DNA of 21,344 nt, taken from positions 3,252 to 24,595 of the forward strand of contig JAKCWW010001677.1 in assembly GCA_026260175.1 (NCBI GenBank). Reading direction: 5' to 3'. The notes below the pieces were generated by a model. It did not search any database. It was not told where the DNA came from and saw only the letters and a list, made by a program, of their open reading frames with translations. Positions 1 through 9,061 of this stretch are shown piece after piece; position 1 is the stretch's first letter; each line of letters starts with the position of its first letter. The position numbers and the translations under genes were made by a program. The DNA is from Reticulitermes lucifugus. Its lineage: Eukaryota; Arthropoda; Insecta; Blattodea; Rhinotermitidae.

Positions 1-59
1 ACCCGAAGGTTCATTACCGCACTCACAAGAGCCCGCCACCTGTCCCTATCCTGAGCAAT
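1..59 (-). pseudogene. C-terminal end of a LINE ORF2 (non-LTR retrotransposon), cut by the window edge
   Basis: Read on the minus strand, this stretch is open without frameshift and gives IAQDRDRWRALVSAVMNLR. I recognise this as the ending typical of insect LINE ORF2 proteins (endonuclease-reverse transcriptase), where a Q-D-R-x-x-W-R-x-L-V segment follows the reverse-transcriptase domain near the stop. Only the last 20 or so codons are inside the window, because the minus-strand 3' side runs off position 1. Upstream (positions 60 and above) the similarity stops at once, which suggests a truncated copy rather than a continuing element. The clade cannot be named from so short a piece. The assignment rests on memory of the motif; the in-frame match over 19 residues is what is seen. 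Confidence 0.6.
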
Positions 60-599
60 TTATTATCACACACATACGAAAATTAATTAACACATGTACC
101 TTTTCTCTTCACCAATAAAGACACACACAAACACATACGTATTCACTGACGCAGTAACTTGCCCCGTTGAAAAAAAGATCCATACACCACAAGGAAGTCG
201 TAACACAATACTTGCTGATGCTAAGGGAAATAAAACAGAAAGCTAATCTAGAACACAACAGTATCAACACGGACCCGAACGCAACCTAATTGAGCAAAAC
301 AGCCTATTGAGTCAACCGCAGGTTGCGCAGTGAAGTTAGATTTACAGGAAAAGTAGAGGATGGAGGTTGAGTTAGGAGGGGAGGGGATATTAGAAAGAAA
401 CACGGAAGAGTGCGCTATACGTAGGCTTACTCGTATCTTTGACCTTCGCCTAACATGACAGAAATTAATCGCACATGATGTTAAATACGTCTGGAAGAGT
501 GAAACTCATACATGTATTAGGGTACAGATCATACACATTGAAATCTCCACTAAATTTAAAATATTTATTGGATTAAGATGTTTAAGCTTCTTCAAAAAA
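60..599. other. Non-coding stretch, no recognised feature
   Basis: AT-rich intergenic sequence with short CA-rich patches near 66-140 and a small purine-rich patch near 355-410. I see no open frame of interest, no tRNA-like boxes and no repeat structure. Confidence 0.5.
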
Positions 600-815
600 C
601 GTCGGATGATATTAATTCATAACATTCAAGAGCTCCTTCGATATTAGCATCGAAACCAATGGTTAAATCCAACAGAAAATCTCAACAGCGCTTTACAAGT
701 TTTTTTTTTTAATTCGACAATTCTGTACAGGAAACTCCAGGTTTCCGTGTGTTGATGCAGTCGCTCGAAACTTCCTTTAATTGACATCAGTGCAGTATTG
801 ACCACGGTTATAAAC
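600..815 (-). pseudogene. Probable hAT-family transposase fragment (ZMYM1-like C-terminal region)
   Basis: The minus strand reads MSIKGSFERLHQHTETWSFL followed by YRIVELKKKTCKALLRF. The layout F-E-x-L-x-x-H-T-x-T-W-S-F-L-Y-x-I, then a K-rich stretch and a leucine-rich segment, resembles the segment before the hAT dimerisation domain in ZMYM1-like and TTF-type domesticated or mobile hAT proteins. After a run of ten A (T on the plus strand near 699-708) the similarity seems to continue in another frame as DLTIGFDANIEGALECYELI, suggesting a frameshift at the homopolymer. No zinc finger, no catalytic Asp/Glu motif and no terminal repeats are visible nearby. The upstream part of the 95-codon frame (about 816-931) does not look like transposase to me. 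The identification is from remembered family patterns and is moderate at best; a chance open frame is the alternative. Confidence 0.42.
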
Positions 816-1349
816 AAGAATATGCGCAGAGAACTAAAAATGAACACGACTGAATCAGTATCGATATTCCTTATTATCAAGTGGATAATGAAACCGTACT
901 TCATGACCGCATGCCAACAGTGCAACTTCAAACGTGCTCTACCAGCAGTGTATGATAACGCATGCTGAGTGCAGACAAACGTGCTTGTAATACCAGCAAA
1001 TAAATGAGGCCATCAGTAACGGACAAACGTAAAAGAAGGGATAAAAACACGTATTAGAAATAGATGGTACCCAAGAAAAAACATCCGTCTGACCAATAAC
1101 TGAACATTTTCGATTAAAGGCAAAGTCAGCGAAAAAAAAACACCAAGCAATACGAAGAATAAAAAGTAAGTAAGAAAGAAAGAAGAAAGGAAATATAGAA
1201 GGATTTATGCCAAGGGAGCTTAAAACTCATGTAAAAGATACAGAATCATCTAAAAATAATGTTCCGATTTGTAACGCCTGTAACTTGGAAGGAAAACATG
1301 ACGACGCTGGTACTTCCAATGTAATCGTCAACTCAAACAGTCTTTACGC
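816..1349. other. Non-coding stretch, no recognised feature
   Basis: AT-rich sequence with A-rich runs near 1130-1200. The right part (about 1250-1349) may be the 3' flank or untranslated end of the mariner-type element that follows, but I could not find a terminal inverted repeat there. Confidence 0.4.
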
Positions 1350-2300
1350 ACCTCACAATGAGCGCCATTTGTAGCTTTGTACATTGTCCACTCCTTGACA
1401 GACACGCTGTAACATGTACTTTGTAACATCGGCAATTGCTGCAGTGATCCGCGCTTAGAGTTCATCCAGCGTGTTCACCCTTCGCCTCTACATTTGGCCT
1501 TCCACATACCGCCAAAGACGGAAGTCCAAAGGCGTAACATCTGGAGAACGAGTAGGCCAAACAATTGGTCCTCCTCTTCCTATCGATCGACTTGGGAAAT
1601 TTACGTTCAATCACGGACAGTGTCAGCAAAATGAAGAGTTGCCCCACCCAACTGAAGAACTGTAAGACTGTTGTTGCTGTTGAGCTGCGGAACAACATAA
1701 TTCTAAAACACGTGTAGGAATGAACCGCTGGCACTTATGTCCTCATCAAAGAAATATGGGCCGATGACACGTGTCAGGGCGCATCAGACCTTCACTTTAC
1801 GACTACCCCGTTCTGGAGACCTGCCCTCTTCTGGGATATTAAGCGGCGTCGTGTGGTAATTGTTTACCGACGTTTCGGGACAACGTATCGGGCCCATCTT
1901 CAAAGGTCAAGAGTCACTGCCCCAGATGGTACAGTGATGCCGACTGACACGTCCAGAAATGTGAACTTATCCTCATCTCTGAAGACGACGCAACTCAAGA
2001 TATCAAGTTACAAAATTTCTGCGCCCATGTCTGTCGGAAACTGCGATCTAAACTATTTAACGCTTGCTGTAAATTTCTGGACTACCTGCAATTTGTGTGA
2101 TTTTACACGTAGGCTCTTCCAAAGAATTCTATGGAAAGTCGTTTTGCGCAACTGTAACTCTGCCGTTGCTCGGGCGATAGACTTCTTGGGACTCCGTAGG
2201 AAAGCCTGCCGCACACATCCACATCTTCATCCGATGACCTAGGCCGTCCAGGATACGGTCTTTTTTTACATTACCAGAGGTCACTTTTGAAATACGTTAA
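1350..2300 (-). pseudogene. Decayed mariner/IS630-superfamily (DDE) transposase
   Basis: Translated piecewise on the minus strand in order, this region gives recognisable blocks of an insect DDE transposase. They are: GRPRSSDEDVDV (about 2220-2256); a helix-turn-helix-like part containing RATAELQLRKTTFHRILWK (about 2130-2190); VVFRDEDKF with the first Asp; GRVSRHHCTIWGSD; CALTRVIGPYFFDED; NYVVPQL; LGGATLHFADTVRD; GGPIVWPTRSPDVTPLDF with the third Asp; and NTLDEL then ARITAAIADVTKYMLQRV. The second catalytic Asp of the usual Q-x-D-G-A-P-P-H block is Gly here (codon at 1646-1648). Several stops and frame changes separate the blocks, so the copy is dead. Nearly the whole protein is represented in collinear order. 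On the minus strand AGGGTGGCTACAAATTAA (2491-2508) could be an old terminal repeat, but no partner was found. A roughly 55-bp foreign insertion lies between the GSD block and the next block. Confidence 0.9.
1862..1905 (-). other. Hammerhead-like core inserted in the mariner pseudogene
   Basis: On the minus strand: TTTGAAGA, one base, GGG, a 13-base interval, CCC, then GAAACGTCGGTA. The hammerhead ribozyme pattern is C-U-G-A-n-G-A, stem II, G-A-A-A, a very short stem III, U-H. Here the GGG/CCC pair would make a 3-bp stem II directly before GAAA, and AC/GT could make a 2-bp stem III closed over GTCG, followed by A. Against function, the essential C of CTGA is T, there is an extra base before stem II, and no stem I pairing is obvious. 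Penelope-like retroelements are known to carry hammerheads with minimal stem III; that is established, but the link here is inference. Confidence 0.4.
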
Positions 2301-2875
2301 TTTCAGAGCAAGACTGGCAAAGAAAGTTTGTTTCCCCTTTTCTCCGACGGCCCCCAGATTTAGGTACCCTGTGCTGGCGTTCTGATCGCCTCTAAGGTTG
2401 GATTTGATTTACATGTTGGGCAACTGCTTACAGTGGAAAGTTTTGCATATGTGTTCTCAATAGAAATTTACAGACTGTCCAAATCGTTTTTTAATTTGTA
2501 GCCACCCTACATCGCTAATTCGGTTGTATAATATACACTTAATAGCTAAGAAGGTGTGCTTTAGTTCTCAGTACTGAAGGAAATTGGTCAATGAGCTGTT
2601 AAAATTATCGGTTGGAGAAAATTGTAGAATTTGAGAACACTGGCATTCGCACTGATTACATACAAAATGATTAAATACCAACAATTCTTCTTCTTCATGA
2701 GAGACATCTGCCATACACTAAATGTAAATTTTGTTCTGTATGGGAAAGTACAGAGCTTTTTTTAAAACGCTAATGCAGGTAGTAGGATATACAAGTAGTA
2801 ACCTGGTACGTTATAGGGTTAAGTGGTCCGTAACACGCACATAATTTTGGCTAATAGTGTTGTGGTGATCGGTAA
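2301..2875. other. Non-coding stretch, possibly the 5' flank of the mariner copy
   Basis: The first 200 bases probably still belong to the decayed element (5' untranslated part and terminal repeat remnants near 2491-2508). The rest is AT-rich without recognisable genes or repeats. Confidence 0.4.
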
Positions 2876-3255
2876 CTAGGAAGACTGGATGAACAAGAAA
2901 AAAAGAAGGAGAAGCGAAAGAAGAAATTGATATATAAGCCTACTAAAAGTAATGAGAAATATGAAAGAGAAAATAACGAAGCTGAAAATAAATTGCAACT
3001 GCTAAGCAAGAAGCAAGAAGATATAGCGAGTGAAAAGGGAATGAAGAAATTGAAGAAAAAATGTGATACGTAGGAAAAATAAAGCAAGGAAGAGAAAAGG
3101 AATACATTGAAGAAAGTAAATAAAGGGAAATGAAAAATGTGAAAACTGTATGAAAACGTTCCATATGCTGCCATGCTAGACGACAGTATAAGAAGTGAAA
3201 CTGGTAGAACGTATTAAAGAGCGAAGAGAAAAAAGAAGAGAAGAAAAATTGAAAA
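2876..3255. repeat. Purine-rich (GA) low-complexity tract on the plus strand
   Basis: About 380 bases in which the plus strand is dominated by A and G, with motifs such as GAAGAAA, AAGAAGGAGAAG and GAGAAAAGGAAT. The minus strand therefore shows long pyrimidine-rich open frames full of Phe, Ser and Leu (up to 134 codons). These are composition artefacts, not genes: two overlapping frames stay open together and neither resembles a protein family. Confidence 0.7.
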
Positions 3256-3835
3256 TACTGGCATTTATTCCTGAGTAGAAAGGCTCTTGTCAACTGCATA
3301 TATGTGAGAAAATCTGAACAGAAGATAAACGTCATTAATAGGCACATTTATTTTCCTATTTTACGGCATTCGATACACGAAATATCTTATCCAATAGCCA
3401 TTAATAAAACCTGCTACCATATTCAATTCGGTTAGATGCCCATCGTAAATATTCCAAACACTGGATTGCATTTCGTCACACAACGTTGCTCTATGCTAGT
3501 AATATATGGCCCAACGGTTCTTTTCTTACCCTTGTCACCCGGAACACAAATCACAGTCACTTCATAACATAACCGTTCGCTACAGAACATTTCCAACTGT
3601 GCGCAATCCAAGCACGACTCTTCAGAGCTCGCAATAAAGAACAGCAGCTTAATTTATGCATAAGATTTGATTTAAAATCTAAGTTTATTAATTACCGAAG
3701 CTCAATCTCTGAAGCGGGCAATTGAGGAACGTTACATGAAGTAATAACACTAATTTGACCTATTTCAGGTCTTTCATATTTCAGAATACTTTTGCAACTG
3801 ATATGGAATATCAAACACTAATTGTTATATTACTG
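3256..3835. other. Non-coding stretch, no recognised feature
   Basis: AT-rich sequence with no convincing open frame, tRNA boxes or repeats. Confidence 0.5.
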
Positions 3836-4065
3836 TAGGAGCCCCACTCAGTGAGATCGGAGCGTGAGCTAGAGCACTATGGCTCTCAGGTTATAGAATT
3901 AACTTTAGCGATTATATAGTGTCGAAGGTGACAGAAGATGACCATGAGTAAGCAACTGGTAAGGATTTGGAAGGAATCAATCGTGGCCTATTTGGAGGTA
4001 CTACTTCGACTATTGGGAGCCCGCGCAACAAGTCTGAAATTGTAAAAGGGTAGTCCTGAAGACAA
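3836..4065 (+). repeat. Possible dispersed-repeat remnant
   Basis: The stretch around 3963-4012 (GGATTTGGAAGGAATCAATC, then CGTGGCCTATTTGGAGGTAC) resembles a dispersed insect repeat that I recall by its phrase 'GGAATCRATCGTGGCCT'. It is followed by AGTCCTGAAG near 4051-4060. No ends, terminal repeats or reading frame can be defined. This is memory-based and weak. Confidence 0.25.
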
Positions 4066-5825
4066 GTACCGTGTCTGAGCTACGTTGTTTCGCGGACATG
4101 CAAAATTTAACAATAAATTTATTATGGCCTCTCATCTTATGGGGATGGACTTGGTATACAGGAAAGAAATGATTGAAAATGTTGAAAGTAATCCTGCTGT
4201 TGGTTTCTATTTATTTCGTGCGTTATTTAAAATCAATGCAAAAAGTACAGGCTTTGTTGAGAATTGAACAGAGAAGATCACCAATATGAATTTTAATGGA
4301 TTTGAAAAGTAATCTTCGTCTGTTTCGGGAAAAAATATATTTTCTATGTCGTTATTCAACTTCCGGATTTTATTCAAACACAGAGGAAATTTCACGAAGA
4401 AATAGTTCTGAAAATAACTACAAACGTGACAATCGACAAGGTCCTATGGTATGGATGATGGTTACTTGTTCACAGTGAAACAGGTATGTTAAAAGACTGG
4501 CTATAACAATTACGCAAATAATGTGAGGGAGTTGATACACGCAGAATGTGAAGTTAATTGTGCTTGGCACTGTACGTTTTACAAGGACCCCGTAATAAGT
4601 AGGTCAGCGCGGAAGGGAGGAGGAATGTCTGTGTATAATATCAAAACACCATAAAGATGTCACATAATACCACATACAAGGGTGTTGCAACTTAATGGCT
4701 GCCCTTTAAATTGTTCTCTAAGTATCTACATAATTTCAGTCGGGACTTACAAAAAGTCCTGAAAATGAGAGTTGGTCAGAAAATAGGTTTACATGGAGTA
4801 TAATTTTAAAGCTAAAGAACATGCAGTACTTGCGATTATATCAAAGAAATTCATCACCGAGTGTTTATCATCTGTTTCCATCGCCCAAGAAAAATCTTTG
4901 CGACCACAAAATTAAACACGATCGCGAAGTGGAAACAAATGAGAAACGAAGACAGATAATAAAAGACACGAACTTCTATCAACAGAGTAAAGGAAAGATG
5001 GTCCCACAATATTATATATGCCGTATTTGTGCTGGGAACTATGTGGAAAACTAGTGGAATAGCAATACAAATCTAAATACAGGTGAAAATAAAAAAACCC
5101 CAATGTACGATTGTACGCTTATTTTATGACCGCACCTCGCCGTTCTCGTCTGTAACTACAGTTTCTACAGATAGCCCTTCCACTGCCCCGCTGCAATATA
5201 TTACAGCTCTTGGGAGATAATAGAATTTAACTTCGTTCGATTGAATGTCCTTATTCGAATCCTAAGACAGACACGCGCAATTCGCAAGGATGTTTACACA
5301 GAATACAGAGGGATATTTCGGAACCACAAAACGGTTTAGTAGGGCGTGTGTGTGTGTCTAATTGTATGTGACATATAAATCTCAAAACGAGGCGGCTTAG
5401 GCCCGATTGGGTTGTAGTACCACAGCAAAAGGATAGTTGTGATATTTTTAACAGTTTAACATTCGAGATTAAAAACAAAAATTGCGAATTTTCCATGAGT
5501 GTAGTTACGTGTTCACTGTTAATCTTACTACAAACAACCTTTATTTACCCGTAAAGAATTCAGCGATTGGTGTTTCTAATTGAGGTACATTCTGTTCCAT
5601 GTAAGTTATGAGCTAAGTCTATGGATACTGTATATTAATTTTAGTTTTCGAAGGGTTAATTACGGATCTATTTTTGTTATGGCACGCTTCTTACGTCTCT
5701 CATACTAGTATTCTTCGGGGGCACATGTACGTTCTTGAGGTCAGGCAATAACCCTGTGCGCTTCATACCTTACTAGCAGGTTAAGTGCCTGGATATCTAA
5801 TTGAAATACATTTTAAAACGGTAAA
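4066..5825. other. Long non-coding stretch
   Basis: About 1.7 kb without a recognised gene. Short open frames at 4085-4267 (+), 4296-4478 (+), 4821-5054 (+) and 5251-5496 (-) are 60 to 81 codons, overlap antisense frames of similar length and resemble no family I know. A short GT run lies at 5345-5357. Nothing else stands out. Confidence 0.5.
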
Positions 5826-6080
5826 AAAGGTAAAGTTCGCCCTAGAATAGGCCATGAAGGCCCAGAGGGAGAGTAGAGGTATAGCTGTACTCTTTATTTA
5901 ACCTCGACGCTAGGTGGGGGTGGGTGGTTAACGCAAGACCCCGGCCGCTTTACTCCCGGGAAAGAGACCCGGTACCCATTTTACAGGAGGCTGGATGGGT
6001 CCCAGGGCTGGTCTGGACGAGAGCGGAAAATCTCGCCCCCACCGGGATTCAATCATTGTACCGTCCAGCCCCTAGCGAGT
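5826..6080 (-). mobile_element. tRNA-derived SINE, family A copy 1
   Basis: The plus strand shows the reverse of a SINE: a tail-like AAAAAAGGTAAAG near 5823, the conserved body (GGCCATGAAGGCCCAGAGGG; CCTCGACGCTAGGTGGGGGT; CCCGGCCGCTTTACTCCCGG; GAGACCCGGTACCCATTTTA), then ACCGGGATTCAATCATTGTA near the head. On the minus strand the last of these contains TGATTGAATCCCGG, a degenerate RNA polymerase III B box (GGTTCGANTCC). The body wording is one I know from dispersed insect SINEs. No A box can be seen beyond about 6080, so the head is lost or mutated. A second copy of the same family lies at 6930-7605. Confidence 0.7.
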
Positions 6081-6929
6081 CAATTTTAAAATGCCACATA
6101 AAAATACATGTATCTGTGTGTGCCTTTTGTCATGGAAGCGTAAAAGAAGCAGGGCTTGCAGCAGAAAGTAACACTTTTCCTGAGGATCGTTGTAATCTAC
6201 AGCGAAGCAATAACAGATTTTCCACAAAATCCTTGGTCCTCTGCCCCAAAAGAGCAATTCACAGACGAAGAGGCAAATCCACTCAATAAAAATCGGGTGA
6301 TCAAACACTGAAAGCCCCAGGCACACCACGATCCTCTAACACATAGGTTATATAATCCCTTTCCATTAGGATCCTCAACTACATAATACTGGGGTAGGGT
6401 GTAGCGGACATGGGCTGCCTTGGGTTCTTCATCCCTTCATCCAATGCGTTACCGACTTTGCGGTAAGTCTTCTGGGATGTGAGGCGTGTGAATTGATAGA
6501 AGATTTAGAACCATCCATTACATATTCACAAACCATGTTTGTTTTGAATCAAATTTAATATTATTCCAACAACATTCGCCTAGGTCTCCCAAATAGGCTC
6601 AACCCCTCGAGGATCCCAGTAAATATTTTGTATACATTTCCATTCTGTTCTGTGCATGTATACATCCCATCAGAGCACTCGTGTTTCTTGTTTTGGCAAT
6701 TCCGTATTTGATTTTAGGCTCGGAGGCTGATTATTCTCTCTAAATTCTCGCTAAATGCAGGCTGCAGATATGTAGGCCACTTTTTACGCAGCATTTATAA
6801 TGATCTTTCCTTTCGTTGCTGTGTGAAAAGGATCGATAAAATAAAGTAATCCCGACGTAAAACAGCACGCAATATGGGGCAACAGAGGTATATCTTGGCC
6901 CTAGGGGAAGGTCAGTTGTCAGCTTCACG
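6081..6929. other. Non-coding stretch
   Basis: No convincing gene. Overlapping frames at 5924-6289 (+) and 6072-6329 (-) cover the SINE and its flank and are not coding. The piece 6390-6480 is less AT-rich but matches nothing I recognise. Confidence 0.5.
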
Positions 6930-7082
6930 TTCAGGCTGCTTTACCCAGTGGAAAGAGCCCCAGTACCAATTGAAAACGGTACTTTGTTGTCCCCACATCC
7001 TGCACTGATGCTGTGTAAAAGGGAAAATCTCTTATCACTACCGGAAATTGAAATACGATTGCTTGACTGTCCAACACATAAA

Positions 7083-7575
7083 GGTACGCGCACACTGGAG
7101 CGCAGCGGACGGAACGGACGAACGTAGCGCATGGAGATAAGATATTCTTCCCTTTACCAGTTACGTGCCATCGCACACTGATCCGCGTACCCTAAGGGTA
7201 CGCGCACACTAGAGCGCAGCGGAAGGAACGGACGCATCGGACGAGTCGCAATATTTTTACTGAGTAAGCACACTGCATCGTATTTCCGCCTACGGGCTGA
7301 CGCAATTAATTTCAGTGCGATTGGCTAACAACATGAGCATTTTCCCCTCCGTGTCACGCCATGCTATACGATAACTTCAACTTCACCGCTGAGTCAGCCG
7401 GACGCGCTGGCCTGACGGAAGAAGATTCCCCTCCCAGAATCCGAGACGGAATTGTCGCACTCCGTTGCGTCCGGTGCGGATCAGTGTGCGATGGCACGTA
7501 ACTAGTAAAGGGAAGAATATCTTATCTCCATGCGCTACGTCCGTCCGTTCCGTCCGCTGCGCTCCAGTGTGAACG
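7083..7575. mobile_element. Foldback / MITE-like element with long inverted arms
   Basis: Arm 1 (7091-7186) and arm 2 (7476-7571) are each 96 bases and reverse complements with two mismatches by my count (at 7121 and 7158 in arm 1). Arms begin CACACTGGAGCGCAGCGGAC and end CGCACACTGATCCGC. The 289-bp centre (7187-7475) starts with the palindrome GCGTACCCTAAGGGTACGC and then repeats the outer terminus (7197-7234 copies 7083-7120 with about two mismatches). The inner terminus also has a diverged inverted partner ending near 7490. No transposase frame is present, so this is a non-autonomous element. Two short frames starting MRYVRPFRPLRSSV on opposite strands are simply the two arms. Family (by target duplication or terminal motif) is unknown. 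Confidence 0.88.
7197..7490. repeat. Inner element or terminal-repeat copy within the foldback
   Basis: The left edge GTACGCGCACACTAGAGCGC is a direct repeat of the outer left edge (7085). The right edge, read on the minus strand from 7490, is CGCACACTGATCCGCACCGG followed by ACGCAACGGA. It aligns imperfectly with the left edge CGCACACTAGAGCGCAGCGG followed by AAGGAACGGA. The interval could be a complete roughly 290-bp short element of the same family nested between, or part of the origin of, the longer arms. Confidence 0.55.
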
Positions 7576-7605
7576 CAGTGCCAGACGCACTACCCTGTCA
7601 CGACA

Positions 7606-8500
7606 CCTGGACTTGCTTCAAAATTCTGCTCACCAGACATTCCACCGCAAGACAAACCGCGCCTGCCCACGCACCAGCTTCCGTAACGTCATATAGCGTA
7701 TTAGACACACAAAATGCGTCCACCATCTTTTAAATTGAAAATCTGATGTGTACACAAGATGTTATCAGTTTTTCAAATTCACTATGAAACACATGTTGAG
7801 AACTCGAAAAAGGGACCTGGAGTTTATATTCATGGAAATAAGCAATGAACACTTCCAAATTCAAAGATTTTTCTACTTATTTGCTGTAATTTTCAGGGAC
7901 AAACAGCCGAGTGAATTGCTGAGTCCTATATGTGATGTATAGAGTAGCAAGCATTTTTGAAGAATCAGATCTTCCCGCATATACATGTCAATGTCTTGTA
8001 TAACTTGTTGGTAAACTGTTAAGCTCACTCGAATCTGAAACAATTGTCCTCACAATGTGTGTCACAGTAACCTGTTTTCAGCCATACTTCATAGAAATGA
8101 ATGTAGAAACTGTATTTGCTACTATGCTTAAAAATATTCTAAATTTGAAATTTAGATATTACAGAAGTTTGGTGAAAAAGTTAAAGTTCCTCGAAATTTA
8201 TTTTAATGCAACAAGCATTAAAAATGAAGTTTGTTTCACTTTTTCCATACTTACTTAAATTCCAGCCTTCGAACAAGTGTCTCCCTATTGATATCTAACA
8301 GTAAAACTCGATATATCCGTAAGTATATTTCTCGTGCTCTGTGCTCCAAAGCAATGAATCGCCAGTATAATGGATTGCTCCATATGAACCAGCAGTCAAT
8401 AATCCAATACATCAAACACACAACTAATGCAACGGCTTCATTACCGTGCCGCATCATTCTGGGTGGTTTGATAGTTGCAATTAAACAATTTCCTTCGGCG
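7606..8500. other. Non-coding stretch
   Basis: AT-rich. Short frames at 7748-7942, 8055-8258 and 8231-8503 (+) are 64 to 90 codons without recognisable motifs. No repeat structure was seen until the palindrome at 8501. Confidence 0.5.
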
Positions 8501-8530
8501 TAATAAAAAGCATATGCCTTTTTTTATTAT
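8501..8530. repeat. AT-rich near-perfect palindrome
   Basis: TAATAAAAAGCATATGCC followed by TTTTTTTATTA forms a hairpin-capable inverted repeat centred on CATATG, with one or two unmatched positions. It could be a hairpin or a tiny element end. There is no gene next to it for which it could be a terminator. Confidence 0.6.
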
Positions 8531-8737
8531 TCTACGTTAATGTTTCGTTTAAAACAGCTAAAACGGAAACTTGCCATACCCATATGTATGATCCAAAAAT
8601 TTTTCCGTGACCTTCTTTTATTGTAAGTAACTTTAAATCATTTGAAGGGTATAAAGCACTTTTGTTTTGTGTCAACAAAAAATAAAGTAATGCTCTCCCT
8701 TCACCCATTCTTAAATTCTACATTGTGTTCACTCCTT
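8531..8737. other. Non-coding spacer
   Basis: AT-rich sequence between the palindrome and the next SINE-like element, with nothing recognised. Confidence 0.4.
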
Positions 8738-8935
8738 GACCACTTTCACCTCGGGGAAAAAGCCCCGATTATCCATTGAATAGAAGGCTGTGCGGGCCTC
8801 GGAAACATTTGGACATTTTGAGGGAGAGAGAAACCTCTTTCTCCCTCCAAGAATCGAACCGTAATTCTTTGGTTATCCACCCCACAGCCTAGGCAATATA
8901 CCACCTATATTAACCGAGCTGTTCCTACGCACAGA
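8738..8935 (-). mobile_element. tRNA-derived SINE-like element, family B
   Basis: On the minus strand the order is: TGGTATATTGCCTAGGCTGT (A-box-like, near 8886-8905), ACGGTTCGATTCTTGG (a good B box, near 8847-8862), then a body with GAGAAAGAGGTTTCTCTCTC and GATAATCGGGGCTTTTTCCC. The A-to-B spacing of roughly 35 bases fits a tRNA-like head. No clear tail or target duplication can be assigned. The body layout resembles the element at 12245-12430. It may be an old copy. Confidence 0.62.
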
Positions 8936-9061
8936 ACTAGAGAGGAAAAAAACTACATTGTGGAAATACATTTCATAAAATGTTAATTTTTTTTTTACTT
9001 GCGTTCCTTACGTACTATCAATGAAAATATCACTTAAAATTTTCGGAATTTTTCACTCACG

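Larger units (their letters stand above)
6930..7605 (-). mobile_element. tRNA-derived SINE, family A copy 2, split by a foldback element
   Basis: The part 6930-7078 repeats the body of copy 1 in the same order: GCTGCTTTACCCAGTGGAAA against GCCGCTTTACTCCCGGGAAA, AGTACCAATT against GGTACCCATT, GGAAAATCTC against GGAAAATCTC, then CTACCGGAAATTG against CACCGGGATTC. The minus-strand B box is therefore near 7040-7056. The sequence then breaks at the foldback element (7083-7575). On its far side 7580-7605 reads, on the minus strand, GGTGTCGTGACAGGGTAGTG then CGTCTGGC, which fits a tRNA-type A box (TRGCNNAGYNGG). So the promoter of this SINE is separated into A box and B box by about 500 bp of inserted DNA. 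The target duplication was not resolved. Confidence 0.65.

Noticed and set aside
2851-3347. Two overlapping minus-strand frames of 107 and 134 codons, rich in Phe, Ser and Leu
   Set aside because: They arise from a purine-rich plus-strand tract. Both frames are open at once, with no family motif and no gene structure.
7530-7733. Proteins starting MRYVRPFRPLRSSV on both strands
   Set aside because: They are the two arms of the foldback element, not a duplicated gene.
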